A DNA stretch of 64,000 nt from Larus michahellis (lineage: Eukaryota; Chordata; Aves; Charadriiformes; Laridae), in assembly GCF_964199755.1 (NCBI RefSeq), contig NC_133904.1:558001-622000 (forward strand), in the 5' to 3' direction. Below, one piece after another: positions 23,509-35,439 of the stretch (its first letter is position 1; the number at the start of each line of letters is the position of its first letter). A program made the position numbers and the translations under genes. Below the pieces are notes generated by a model, which was not told the origin of the DNA, searched no databases, and worked only from the letters and a program-made list of their open reading frames with translations.

Positions 23509-26500
23509 GGCTGCCCGTCCCAGCCAAGGGGACGGGGACAAAACCCCCCAGCCGGGTTTTGGTCCGCCGTGGGGCAACCAGGGCACCACGGCGGCAATGG
23601 GGCGAGGAGTGGGGGCTCAGCCGGGACAGTGGGGCGGGGAGGGGGTTCCCGCCGCCCCCAGGATCTGGGTGGCCAGAGGTTCTGCTGCCCGGCCCATGGC
23701 ACGGGTTGGGGAGCGGTGCTTCCCGTGGCCTTACTGATGCGCTGCCCGTGGGAAGCGGGAGCAGCATCCCAGAAGCTGGGGGTTATTTCCCGCTGGCGAC
23801 AGCACAGAAACGATGCCACTTGTCTTCTCATCTTTTTCCTGTCGTTGCTGCTCCTTTCACGGTCTGAAGCAGAGATCTGCTCCCAGGACGGAGAGCTGGG
23901 AGGCAGAACGAATTTGTAGGCTTCAGCAAAGCTGATGCCTCGGTGAAACGAGCTGAGCTCTCCCCTTGAAAAGGTGAGCGAGGTGGGATTTTTAAAAAAT
24001 TCAGTAGGTTATACTCACATGCAGCAGCCCAGCGGTTTGTGTTTGTGGAAACATCTCCGCAGGGGACCGGGGAAGTGATGCATTTAGAGGGTTTCTAGCA
24101 AGAAATTGCAAAAATGCTTCCCCAGGGGCCAGCGTAAACCGTGCTGTTAGTGGTTGTGTTTATTCATGAGCAAAACGGGCCACGAAAGGATTGCTCTTTG
24201 CAGACGCTCTGGGAGCAGAGCAGCGGGTTGTGCATCCACTCGTCCCCCCGCGCTGCCCCTACCCGCTGCTGCTCCGCTCCGGGGGGGGCACGGTGCTCCC
24301 ACACAGCCGGGGGACAAAAGGGATTTCCTTGGAGTGAGGTTTAGGGGGGGCGAGGGCTTCAACCAGCCGGGTATTGTGGTTGTAGCAAGAATCCACGTGC
24401 TGCAAATGGATAGACACAGCAGTTCTTCATTAAAGCCGGGGTCTTTAACTAGAGGCGAAGCTGTTCTAGGCTCGGCTGCTCTCAACCGGAGTCAGCTGTT
24501 CTGGGTGGTGCGAGGGAAAGGCCTTTGTGAATCAGCAGCGCTCTCTGGGCGAAAGGGGGAGGATGCCACCGATCCCTGTCACCGTCCCCGGTCTGCGGCT
24601 GCAGAGCGTGCCCTGCGGGTGAGCACGCGAGCAGGGGCGGCAGTGCAAGCGAGCCGCCCTTCCCGGCTGTGCCCGGGCGCCAAGACGCTGCCTGCTCCTG
24701 CCTGCACTGCTGACGCCGTGACCAGCCCCGCGTGCGGCCACCCCGGCCGGGACCCGCGGCCCCAGGAAAGCTCTGGAGGACCAGCTCCCGCAGGCAGAAA
24801 CGCCTGTTTAAAGGTGGTTGTGCAGCTGACATTCCCCAAGCACCCAACAGCGTCCCCGTTCCTGCGCAGGGCACGGCTCAGCCTCCCGTGCCGGGACGGG
24901 AATGGCCCCAGAGGATGGGAGGAGATGGCTCCGGCGGGGGAATTTCTCACCCTACATGTGTTCTGGCCCCTGTGTGGTATTTTGGGTCGATTCCTAAAGC
25001 AAAGACCCGCGGTGCCGGCTGGCAGAAGGAGATGGACCCTTTTCCCTGCGCTGGCCGTGCCCACCTGCGGGTGCTGGGAGCCCCGGGGGGATGGGGGGCA
25101 GCTCCAACGCCAGCAGAGCTGTGAGCAGGGGGGAGCCCAGGGGCCCAGCCTTGGAGAAATGCCTGGAACCGAGGGGGAGAGCTGCCATGTCGCTGGGTTT
25201 GGGACCCACGGGCAGGACCCGGCCAGCTGGGCAGCCCCCTCAGCGGCTGCTGCTCAGCCCTAACGACCCCCAGCCCTAATGACCCCCAGCCCTCACACCG
25301 ACCGGGTTGCGCCAGGCAGCGGCTGCTCTGGAGGGGTTGGCTGTGCCCAATCTTTGGGGCAGAAACAAGGGGCCACGAGGCTTGTGGTGCGCTGCCGGGG
25401 CTGCGGATCGTGCATTCCCTGAGGAGGTGTTGCCTCTAGCATCTGAGCAGTTGGTGTTTTGGCTCGGGCTCTCCACGTTATTTTTCCTGCGGAGAAGTGT
25501 CCATCGGGGTCACCGCTGCTCCGTCTGCCCAGGACCCACCACCGGCTCCGGACATCGGTGCTCGCCAGGTGGACCTGCCCATGCTGTTAATGAAGTTCGC
25601 AGCCTGGCGCTGAACAAGCATTTATGATTCTGGGGGGGTTCTGGGGGTCTGCTCCCTGACTGCCCAGCACCCCTTCAGCGCCCGCCCTGGGGGGCTGTTG
25701 CCCCGGCACAGGCAGTTCTTGGTCTGCAGCGTAGTTTTATCAAGAAGATGTTTGCAGACGAGCCCCGTTGCTCTCCCCTAAGCTCTAGCGAGCTCCTCCA
25801 GCCGGGCAGCACTGGCGGGGGCAGGCTGAGGGGGGTCAGGGCTGCTCTTCGCACGCGGCTCCCCACAGACCCTGCTCCTGGGTCTCGTGTCTGAAGCTGC
25901 AACTCTTGGTGAACACCGGAGAGGCTGTTCCTCTCCGAGATCCCCAGCTCGGGCTCCGGTCCCCGTGTGGCAGGGCTGGGACCTGGAGGTGCCCGCTGGG
26001 ACGGTGCTCGGCCAGTGGTCCCCGGCCCTGGTTGCCATGGCAGCCGGATGCAGCTGCAGGTGAGCCTGGGTGAGCGGAGCCCATCGGAGACGTGTCATCT
26101 GAATGGATCCCTGGCAGTGCCGTACAGAGACGGGGAGCATGAGGGGGCATTCGTGCTGCCCGAAAAATAGCTGATGGCAACTAGCAAAATTTTAATTGGA
26201 TTAAAATACGTGCCGCTGCTTGTGATACCAGCATCTGCCATCCCAAAGGCCAGGGCGGGGGCACCTCTCCCTGCCCAAGGGGGCCAGCAGCGGGCCGTGT
26301 CCGAGCTGAATGGACGAGCATGGGCGAGGGGAGGCAGGAGCCGGGCTCAGCGCCGCGGAGAGCAGGGCTCGGCTGGCCCCTACCGAAGGGATGCGAACGG
26401 CGACTGCCCCGAGATGTGCCTGCCGGTCCCGACCCTCGCGGCAGGGCAGGAACCGGGCATCTGCGGGTCTGGCTGCTCTCTGCTCACTTTGGTTATGGGT

Positions 26501-29500
26501 TAATTGCCATTTTACTGGGAAGTGCAGCTTTCCCAGTGACTGACGGAGACGTGCTGGACACGCGCAGCTCTGGCTCGGGGCTCTCGGAAGCACTTGTGTG
26601 CCACGGCAAAAGGTGGCTTTCTGCAGCGGCTGCTGGGACAGCTCAGCCCTGCGCTCACGCTCCTGCGCCTTTCCTCACTGCGACCGTTCGTGCTGCCCGT
26701 GGGAACCAGCCACCAGCACAGGGGCAGCCCGGGGACAGCCCGGGGACACGGGCGCAGGGCAGCCTGTCCCTGCCGCGCGCGGGGTGCCCGCCTTGGTTGG
26801 ATCCTGCACGGCGGTGCGCTTCGGTCCCCGTCGTGACCCTGGGGGATGGAGAAGCCCAGCGTGGGGGCAGAAGCAGCTGCGTGGCCTTAGCAGAGGGGCT
26901 GCGGGGCAGCAGAGCATCTTCCTCCTGTGGATCCCGATAAGACCAAGAGGGGACGGGAGGGAGCCGGCACTGGGCACTGGGGCTTGTGCCCGGAAAGAAA
27001 GGAGGCACGAATTAGTCTCGTTTTAAAAAGCAGCCTGGTGCGTTCTGCAAAGGGTGGTGTCAGGCGGTTCCTGGGAGCACTTTGGAGCCAGGCGTAGCCT
27101 CGCGTGTAGGGTGGCAGCAGAAGGAGGGGACAGCGGGCTGGGGACATGGCCCGAGCTCGGGGCAGGGTGCGGGGCCGTGTAAGCAGCGGCTGGCGGCGGG
27201 TGCGAGGAGCGTGGCCTGGGCAGGCCGGAGAGGAGAGGGCAGGGGAAAGCTGGGGAGAGCTCGGGAATCCACCACGAGCCACGTTTCCCAGTGTGACCCT
27301 GCAAGTAGCGTCACGATGAGCAGGGCTGCTGCTTCCACCCGATCTAGCGGCATCTGCGAAGAGCATAAACACTTGAACAGAGACTCTCGTGCAATGCCTA
27401 ATGCATCCGAGAGCCTGCATAGCGATGTCCCGTGGAGGGTAAGCGGTGTAGCAGCATGGAGGAATGCATCGTGACCTGCTCCTCGTCAGCCTGTTCAAAA
27501 ACACTGCGTTAGCTTTGGCCTCGCTGGCTTTCTCATTTTCAGAATAGCCGGTAATAAAGGCTGGCTCGTATCTGCCGAGGTGTCTGTTCTCGTCCGCAGG
27601 TACCGTGGCGACCAGCCAAATAACGAGGTGTGCAGGTAACGCAGGTAATATCCAGGTAATATCTGAGCTATATTCCCCCCATCCTTCCTCCTTCCCAAGA
27701 CCAATTTTTCCCCCAGATAATGGCGCTGAGCACTCTGAGCTTCAAAGCAGGAGATGCGGCCCCCGACCCCCCATCCCTTCCCCATGTGCCCGTGGTGGCT
27801 GTCACCGTCTGGTCCCTGCCGTCGCGCGGCTTCTCCTGTGCCAGCTGCAGGGACTGGGAGACCAGCCCCGGCTGCTGGGGGAAGAGTGCTGGCGTGTTGC
27901 AGATGGAGCGGGTTACGGCCGCTGGCTGCAGGCGGAGGCAGCGGTTCCTGGCACCTGGAGATGCTGCAGGTGGCCGCTGTGACATCTGCATCTCCTTGGC
28001 AAAATGTGTTGGTGGTCACCGGCTACGTCCCTGCAGGTAGCCAGCTGTGGGACCCTGAGTGAGCAGCGGTGGCTTTTGGGGATGATGCATTAACCCTTCC
28101 ACAGCAGCCTGGGCTGGGCTGTGCTGGCACCGCGTGCTGCGGCAGGGCGTGAGGAGAGCACGCCCGGAATGCGGAATGAGATTGGATTTGACAGCCCATC
28201 TTCCTGGGAACATCTCTGTAATCTGCAGTAAAATGAGATCAGCCAGCTGGAATTGCCACTCGGCTACTGCCAAATCAAAGCGCATTTCTCACGCTGGGCG
28301 AGTCCTCCCCGCTTCACCCCGCGAACGCCTTGGGGGGTGCTGGTACCCCACGGGCGAGCGTGACGCTGTGCCTTCCCTCCCTGCGGCTGAGGGCGAAGGG
28401 CCGGTGATGTTCCCTGGCAGATGCTCCAAAGCCGCGGTGCGGTGGTGCGGCCATGGTGTGTGGGGTGCAGGCTGGCTCTGCTCGGCAAAAGCGGGTGGGT
28501 TTGTGCCCGGGAGCGGAGGTTGAGCCGATACCGCACAAAGGAGTCTCCCGGGTCTGTCGCTGCCCCACGGTCACTCTGCCGAGCCGAGCTCGAGGGGTCC
28601 CAGGGGAGCCCTGCCTGCCCCGCTCCCTGCGGGGCTTCCCGGGCGGCTGGCAGGGCCCTGGCGGTGATGGATCTGCCGGGGTTATTGGCGTCAGTGGTCC
28701 CCATCTCCGGCCCCCGGCACATCTCCAGCGGCTTCTCACGGGGTGTCGGGGCAGGCAGGGGGGCAGGCAGGGGGGCAGGCTCTGCCTGCAGGGCTGTGCT
28801 GGCAGGCAGCGCTCCCGAGCGGCACTGGGCTCCCCCGGCTTTGTGGGTTTTTTGAGAGACGGGCCCACTTTGTCTGAGTAGAAACCCAAAATACGGAGCC
28901 TGTAGGGATGTTTTAGCGAGGACAGGCGGTGGGGGTGACCTGGCTGTGTTCTCAGCGGTGTTTTCCGCCCAGCTCCTCCTGCAGCCCGGGCAGCGATTCC
29001 CCCTTTTCTCCGGAGGCGCAGCCCCCGCCGCCCTGCAGAGCCCACGAGGGGTTACCGGGTTTCTTTAAGGTTATTCCATTTCCTGACTCTCTGTCCCCTG
29101 CTGCGTTCAATGAGAAATGCCACGCTTTGGCAAACTCGCGTTGCTTTATATTTTGCTCTATCTTTTAAAAACTTTATCTGACGCCTAAAGGGTACAATTA
29201 AATTCCTGTCTGCGCGGCGGCTCCTGCAGCACATGGAGGTACTGGATTTACTGTAGATGCCGGTTTATGTCCTACTTGTTAGTGCTAATTTTGTCAGCAG
29301 AAACAATGCCTCCTCCAAGGCTCCGAGGCCGCGGAGGAATCCGTTAATGAGCCAGGGAAATTACAGCACTGTGGGCACACCTGAACCGGGCTGGTCCTGT
29401 GCTGCCAGTGTAAGCCTGCCTTGGAAACAGAACAGAGTACCCTGGAAAACAGCGATTGCCTGGAAAAAAATATCTCAAGTGCTACTGAACGCGGGGCAGC

Positions 29501-31734
29501 AAGTGTTTTCCAGCCTGTGGCTCCTCTTGGCAGGGTTTGTGTGAACCATTTGGCCCCTCCGTGCAGGGCTCCGGGGGCAGAAGGAGGAGCCCGGGTGCCA
29601 GGGTGCTGCCCCAGCCCGGCGGGGGTCCCGGCTCCAGCCCGGCCAGTGGCGGGGGGCGAAGGAAGAGTGGGACCGGGATCGGCTCAGGAGATGCTCCCCA
29701 GCCCCGTTCGTCCCCCCTGGGGTATAACCCCGCAGCGGGGCTGTGCTGGGGGGCCGTGGGGTCCTGGTCTTGCCTCAGCCCCCCAGCTGTCGGTGCCTTT
29801 CTGTCCCATGGGGCGCATGGGGAGGGACCCCCAGAGCCCCCCACACCTGCAGACACGGGGGCTTACGGTCTGTGTGTTGAACTCTGCCATGGAATCACCA
29901 AACCTTCCCTTTGCTCCCAGCTGCGCTCGAAAGCAGGTCACTGACTTAGGGGGCAAACGAGGAACTGGAGGTTGGTTGCTGGTTGGTTTTGGGGTTTTTT
30001 TTAAGGCATTTTCCTGAAAAACTGGCTGTTGTGCTGGTGTGTGCTACCTGTCCCCAGGGAGTGGGGGAAGGGGGGGGTCGGAGCAGACTGCGGGGGGGTG
30101 GACGGCGACTGAGCAGGGATGGCCACCATCACCTACTGGTGATGTGAACCAGGGACACGGTCCTGGGGGGCTGCAAGTTATTTTTAATCCAAGAGGATTA
30201 TTTGAAGATCCAGGGCTCCTCCAACCGAGGAGAAGCCAGCTGTGACACACTGTACGTGACAAGCTGGGCTGGACGGCGAGCACGAACCCTCTGTCGGGCA
30301 CGATCCGGTGTCTCGGTCTCATGGCTTTCCACTGACCCATCACCCGTCTGCTGCTGCCGCCTGTCCCCCTGCCCGCTCCTGTCCCCCTGCCCGCACCGAT
30401 GGGGCCATGGGCCTGCCCTGCTGGGAGCGTGACGGGAACACGTCGTCCCGAGTAAACCATCTTCGTGCCCTTCGTGGCTCAGGCAGCGCTGGCGCCGCGG
30501 GGGGCAGAAAGGCTGGGGGAGCACCCGCAGGATGAACGCAAGCACGTGTCACCCCGGGCTGCCAGGGGCTGCCGGCAGGAGTGTGATGGAGCCTTTGTGG
30601 GCCGGTAACGTGACGGGGGGGGGACACTGGGGTGGAAAGCAGCCTGGGGAAGGGGGCATGGGGGGGCTGAGCCCTGTGACATTGCAGGAAGGCGGTGCAG
30701 ATATCTGTGCCCATCGTGGGCTGCGCCAGCTCCGCGCTGGGAAGCCGGGGGCTGGCAGGGAAGGAGCGAAACTGGGGGTTTGAAGTGATGAAGGCAGCAC
30801 TGGAGAAGGTGGCGGGGCTGCAGCCGTGACCCCGCAGGCTGAGCCCCGGCTGAAGGGCAGCCCCTGGACCCGCGTCACTGCTGGAGGCTTTGGTGGCACT
30901 TCTCGGGGCAGGGGACAGGGCTGGGCGGTCGGCAGCCCCGGGGCTGGGGCGTCCCCGTGCCCGGTCGGACCCTGCTGCGGCTGCCAGGTACCGGGACCCA
31001 CCGCGGCTCTCGGGAGAAAAGGATTGAGAGAGCAGCTGGGAGCGAACGTGGGTCGCCATGGCAACCGGGTATGGAAACATCACCAAAATGTGTCAAACGA
31101 GGGGAATTAAAAAAAATAAAAATGCAGTCTGGTGTCAATAAACATTTTAGTTTAACGTTGCTGCTCTTGACAACATTTCAGCTGCATCCTCATGTCACTT
31201 GTCATATGGCTCCTGTCCTGGAGCTCCCTGGGGGGGCTGGGGCAGAGCCACCCCCGGCCCCGGCCTGTCCCTCCCTGAGCAAAGTTGCTGTAAAGAGTCT
31301 TGTTTTTCAGAGGTGTCACGTTCCTGCGGCTGCCAGTGGGTCAAGTCCTGCCCCGCGCCCCGGCTGCATCTTCCGTGCTGGCCCCTGGCTGGGGATGCTG
31401 CTCCCGGGGGTCCCTCTCCACGGCTCCCTGTGCTGCTGCCACCCCCCGGGGACGCAGCCCTGAGGCGGGGGGACGCAGTGGGGCAGGGATGCTGCGATCC
31501 CAAGTTACCTGCGACTGGAGCTGCCCAGCACAGCCGGGGGCCGACGTGGTGCCAGGGCTGGGTGCGAGCTGCGAACTTGCTGGGGGTGTTGGGTTTTCCC
31601 CCTCCGGCTCCTGCAGCTTCACCCGCGGCACGAACACGTCTTTCGGATTTACGGCCCCAGTAAACACCCAGCCACACACGAACGCGTACATCATCTCTGC
31701 AGCCCGGGCTGTCGTAGCCTTTGTGTGAGATCTT
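23509..31734. other. GC-rich intergenic DNA with small AT-rich patches, no gene seen
   Basis: Ordinary GC-rich intergenic sequence. Weaker AT-rich patches lie near 23985-24200, 28155-28290, 29060-29300 and 31075-31160. The longest frames (24154-25263 plus, 369 aa; 30340-31086 minus) are biased and lack domains. No CR1 or RNA gene recognised. Confidence 0.5.
28748..28780. repeat. 11-bp GGGGCAGGCAG repeat, 3 copies
   Basis: Three GGCAGGCAGG-type units separated by G runs. Confidence 0.7.
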
Positions 31735-32035
31735 CCCTCTCTGACTAATTAATTTTTAATAATATGCAGCATGCTTGTTTTCAAAAAAAGTAAATTAATT
31801 TGTAAACCATTTGCGCTATTTTATCTGTCACTTAAGCTTCTGGGATTTGCAATTTTAATGCATTACATCAGTTAATCAAAATTCTCTTCCAGCAACAGTT
31901 TTAATTAAACCCACTTTTACTTTTTTTTTTGCTAATTCAATGCTGTAGCTGAAGGCTGCTAATTAGATCATGATTTTTTGATTTGGGTTTTTTTTTTTTT
32001 TTTTGGTTTTACATTCCCCACTTCTATTACCAAGC
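31735..32035. other. Strong AT-rich island, candidate enhancer-like element
   Basis: About 300 bp with strongly contrasting composition: GACTAATTAATTTTTAATAA, TATGCAGCATGC, TAAATTAATTTGTAAACC (a FOX-like GTAAAC), CTGTCACTTAAGC (NKX-like), TTTTAATGCATTACATC and TTTTAATTAAACC, ending at a 17-T run. It includes the 10-bp palindrome TAATGCATTA at 31856-31865. Such clusters of homeodomain sites are usual in deeply conserved developmental enhancers. Confidence 0.45.
31988..32004. repeat. 17-T homopolymer
   Basis: An uninterrupted run of 17 T. On the minus strand it would be a poly(A), but no retrocopy body was recognised next to it. Confidence 0.9.
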
Positions 32036-33627
32036 TGCACGAAGGCGTGGGGATGGCGGGAGGGCCGGTGCTCAGAGGGGCTCGAGCCCGAGGAGAGATG
32101 TTTCCGGGAGCCGCGGGACGTTGGCTAATGAAAGCCGGGGCGAAGGGGGAGTTCAAACCCAAACCACTATTTTTACATGTTTAAAATGTGTTTTGAAACC
32201 GTTAAGTCTGCAGAGAATAAATGTTTAAGGAAAAAGAGCCTGAATCCCTCCAGGGCGCGCGTGCTGTGCAGCGGTGGATGGTTGTCCTGCAGCCAGCGCA
32301 GCCCTGCCCTGGGCCGTCCCCGCTCCGTCCCCTGCCCGGGTCTGGGGTCCCCCCGCCACGGGGGTCCCGGGCAGGTCTGGCCCCGCAGCCGCTCCCGTGG
32401 CGTGCGGGGGGGATTCGGTAGGTGTTTCTGCCCCCTCCCTTGGCACCCACGCTCCTCGCGGGTAGCAGGGGGGTTTGCCCGTGGGGCACAGGAGGGTTTA
32501 AGCAGCAGCACGGGGGGAGGTTTCCCCGGGAGCTCCCGGCTCTGCGGGGCACTGCCGACACCTGCCCCACGCACGGCTGCTGCTGCCGCCGTCGGTGCAC
32601 CGAGGCAGCTCAGCAACTTAACTTAATTTACTTTTCCTACTTCTCTATCCTTGGGAGGCAAGTAACAGCCCTCTGGTTTGTTGCACCCCCGCGGGCTCCT
32701 GTGACCTTGTGCTCCGAGGGGGCACACGTACCCCAGCCTGCGCATCGCCCCGTCTGCTCTCCCGCCCCGCCGCAGCCCTCGCAGCGGGGCATGAGCGGCC
32801 CGGAGGGGTCTGCTGCCGGCGGCCCCTGGCACATCTTTTGCTGTTACACACATTTTTCTGTTACAAACATAACCTGCGTGGGATGCGGAGGGCTGCGGCG
32901 GTGCCTGTATGGCCGTGTGGAGGGGAACAGGGGAGAGACCCTGCGGCCAGAGGCTGCTCTCCCTTGGGATGCCATGGATGTGGGATGCATCCACTGACCC
33001 CCCATCAGCCCAGGCAGATGGGCCAGGCCCTTGAGGCCACGCTGGGTTTGGGGTTTTCTCCAGCTTGGGGCCCCTCTTCCAAGGAATGGGAGCAGCCTGG
33101 GAGCTGGCTGTGCCGGGGGTCCCTGCCGGCAGCGCCGATGGCCCCGGAGGGTGCCGAGCTGTGGAGGAGGCTCGGAGCCCACTGCAAGTGGCCGGGATGG
33201 GCTCCCGGTCCAGCTGGAGCCACCCGGACTGGGTTCGTCCTTTCTCTTCCATCAGCGATCTCCCCTCCCTGCCGTCCTCCCGCGGCACGGGCAGCTGCCA
33301 GCTCCCTCCCGCCCACGTGCCGATCTCGGCGAGGGCCTGGGAAATGTTACCGCACTGAATCATGTCGGTCTGACTGCCAGCCAAGTCCCGCCACGGCTCT
33401 GCCGCTCCTCGGGAAGAGAGGAGTCGGGGCTGGATCCCTCCCAGGGGCTGTGTGGGCCTGCGGCGGGAGGTCGGGACTGCAGGCGATGGGGCCGGGGGCG
33501 GCTCCTGCCTTCCCACCCGGGTCTCGCCCGCAGCAGGGCAGAGCAGGAGGCTGCAAACCCCCGGAGAGGAGCAGGGATGCTCCTGTGCTGTGCTTGCCCC
33601 CGGTAACGCCGGTCCCCGTGGTCACGC
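32036..33627. other. GC-rich intergenic DNA, no gene seen
   Basis: GC-rich between the AT-rich island and the probable LTR. The longest frames are 307 aa (plus, 32709-33632) and 297 aa (minus, 32623-33516), overlapping each other on opposite strands, with no recognisable domain. Confidence 0.5.
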
Positions 33628-34053
33628 TGTGAGAAATAAGTTCCGGTCCGAATGAAATAGGCTCAGGCAGAATCCTCTGTGAAGCACATTTTTATTCACG
33701 TTCTCGCAAGAGCAGGTGACCTCGCAAGTGGGCACACTTTCAGTTCTTGAAACACACCTTTTTATTTCCTAATCCTGGCCGAATTTTTCCCTCCCCCGTT
33801 TCCCATTGGTTGGGTACTCCGGGGTTCACAGTCTGTCCGAGGCGCCTAAAATTCTTCCCGGATGTCCTGCCTCTGTTTACTTCTCTTTATGCTACACCTA
33901 AAGGGATTACCCGACTAGTTTATTTCTTTCCTTTCTGGTAAAAAAAATTGCTCAGTGTCATTAGCCCTGGTTAAATGTTTGACTACCCTTCTAGACACTA
34001 ATCCAGTAGGAATCAGCTTGTCCTTTTGTCTGTGTGATAAGAGATGTTCCACA
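33628..34053 (-). mobile_element. Probable solo LTR of an endogenous retrovirus
   Basis: Read on the minus strand, a 426-bp segment starts TGTGGAACA and ends TTTCTCACA, the TG...CA inverted termini of an LTR. In order it holds a CCAAT box (ATTGG at 33805-33809 on plus), an A/T-rich TATA-like stretch (AAATAAAAAGG, about 33758-33768) and a polyadenylation signal AATAAA (33691-33696), followed by a U5-like tail. That promoter-then-poly(A) order fits U3-R-U5. It is AT-richer than its flanks. No clear primer-binding site, polypurine tract or matching target duplication was found, so the boundaries and even the class are uncertain. The minus-strand open frame at 33915-34220 inside and beyond it matches nothing I recognise. 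Confidence 0.5.
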
Positions 34054-34369
34054 AGCCTTCGCTGGAGCCCCTTTGTCTCAGTCATTCCCTCGTCGCGTCG
34101 CCTCTGATGGAAACGGCTTTTCTCCTCTGCAAAAGCAATACCCGCCTTTCTTACGACGCCGTCCCCGTCCGTCCCAGCGCCTGTGCTGGGCGGTTTGGCT
34201 TCTACCTCCTGTGGAAGCATTTCCCGACATCGCTCCTGCCTCCCCCTGCCCCAGCTCTGCGCCGTGTCCCCCCGCTGCAGACACCGGGCTGCCCCCGGCC
34301 CCCCAGGCGCCGCTCTGCCATCCAGAAGCCGTCTGCCGGCCCGGGGTGACGGGTGCCCTGGCTGAAGGT

Positions 34370-34745
34370 ATCGCGAGTAACTGCTGAAGCAGGAGCAGCT
34401 TTGTCAAATTATGTGCTGTAATCACAAAAACCTCACGGAGAGCCGGCATCGTACGATTCTTATTACAGACACGGCTCCTTCTCTCTCAGCTGAATTTCTA
34501 AATCCATCCCCAAAACAAACAGCTCCGCAGCAATTGACACCTGATCTGTTATTCAGATTCACCAGCGATATCTGCTCTGACAACTTGCTAACAAGCTTCC
34601 ACGCCAACAGTCAACAGCCGGAGATAAACGGCTCTGACAGGCCTTTGCTAAATTAGCAAATGTAAATGCAATCCAAAGCGCCGCTCCGCAGCCATGGCAG
34701 TCTTTTTGTGGCGGAGACAAGCTAAATATACGATCGCCTTTGCGA
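34370..34745. other. Strong candidate conserved non-coding element with 17-bp palindrome
   Basis: Balanced, non-repetitive sequence unlike its CpG-rich right flank: GTCAAATTATGTGCTGTAAT, GCAGCAATTGACACCTGATC, GTTATTCAGATTCACC, ACAACTTGCTAACAAGC and CTAAATATACGATCGCC. It contains a perfect inverted repeat TTTGCTAA-A-TTAGCAAA (34644-34660) followed by TGTAAATGCAATCC. No open frame is conserved-looking, so a regulatory element is likelier than an exon. Confidence 0.45.
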
Positions 34746-35439
34746 GCGGCGCCGTGCGTTTGCACCCTCTTTAGCGCTCTCCGTCCGCCGCCCGCCGGAT
34801 CCCCGGGGCTGCCGCGTCCCCGCGTGTCCCTGCTCCCTCCCGGGGCGGCGGTGGCACGGCTGGGGACCGCAGCCCCCCGCGGGCCAGAGGGGCCCGTGCC
34901 CACCCCAGCCCCCCCGTGCCGGGCTGGACCCGGGGCAGATCCAGCAGCAGATCGACCGCCTCCTGCCCGAGGCGTGCGGCCGCGGCTGAGCGGGGCTGTC
35001 CCGTCCCTCGCCGCGCCGGGGTGGGTGTCGAGAGGGGTCTCGCCCTCCGAGGAGACCACCCAGCCCCGGCTGCCCGGCCCGAAGCTGCGGGGCGGGGGCC
35101 GTGGCTCTGGCTCCCCGGGGGCAGCTCCCTCCAGCCCCACGCGGAGCCCCGTGTCCTTCCCCCCGTGCTCAGGGCCACGTCGGCGCTCGCCACCCCGCCG
35201 TGCGGGGGGACATCGGGCAGCCCCCGCGTCCCGAGCCCAGCGCAGCCGGGGACGCGCAGAAGCGGCAGCAGCAGCCCGGGGAGGGGGGGACACGAATGGC
35301 TCCTGGCAGCGTCCCCTTCCCGCGGGAGCTGGGTCTGCCCCACCTGGCACCTGCGAATTCGGGAGGGTTTGGGGTCCGTTCACCCCGCGCTCGCTGGCAA
35401 CGCGAGCTGGGCAGCCGGCCTTCGCCCAGACCTGGTTTC
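34746..35439. other. CpG-rich segment, no gene seen
   Basis: Very GC- and CpG-rich DNA, island-like (GCGAGCGGCGCCGTGCG, CGAGGCGTGCGGCCGCGGC). Open on both strands (264 aa plus, 298 aa minus), as expected for such composition. It could be an orphan CpG island or an unrecognised promoter for a non-coding RNA. Confidence 0.4.

Noticed and set aside
24154..25263. 369-codon plus-strand frame
   Set aside because: Biased composition, no recognised family and no sign of exon boundaries.
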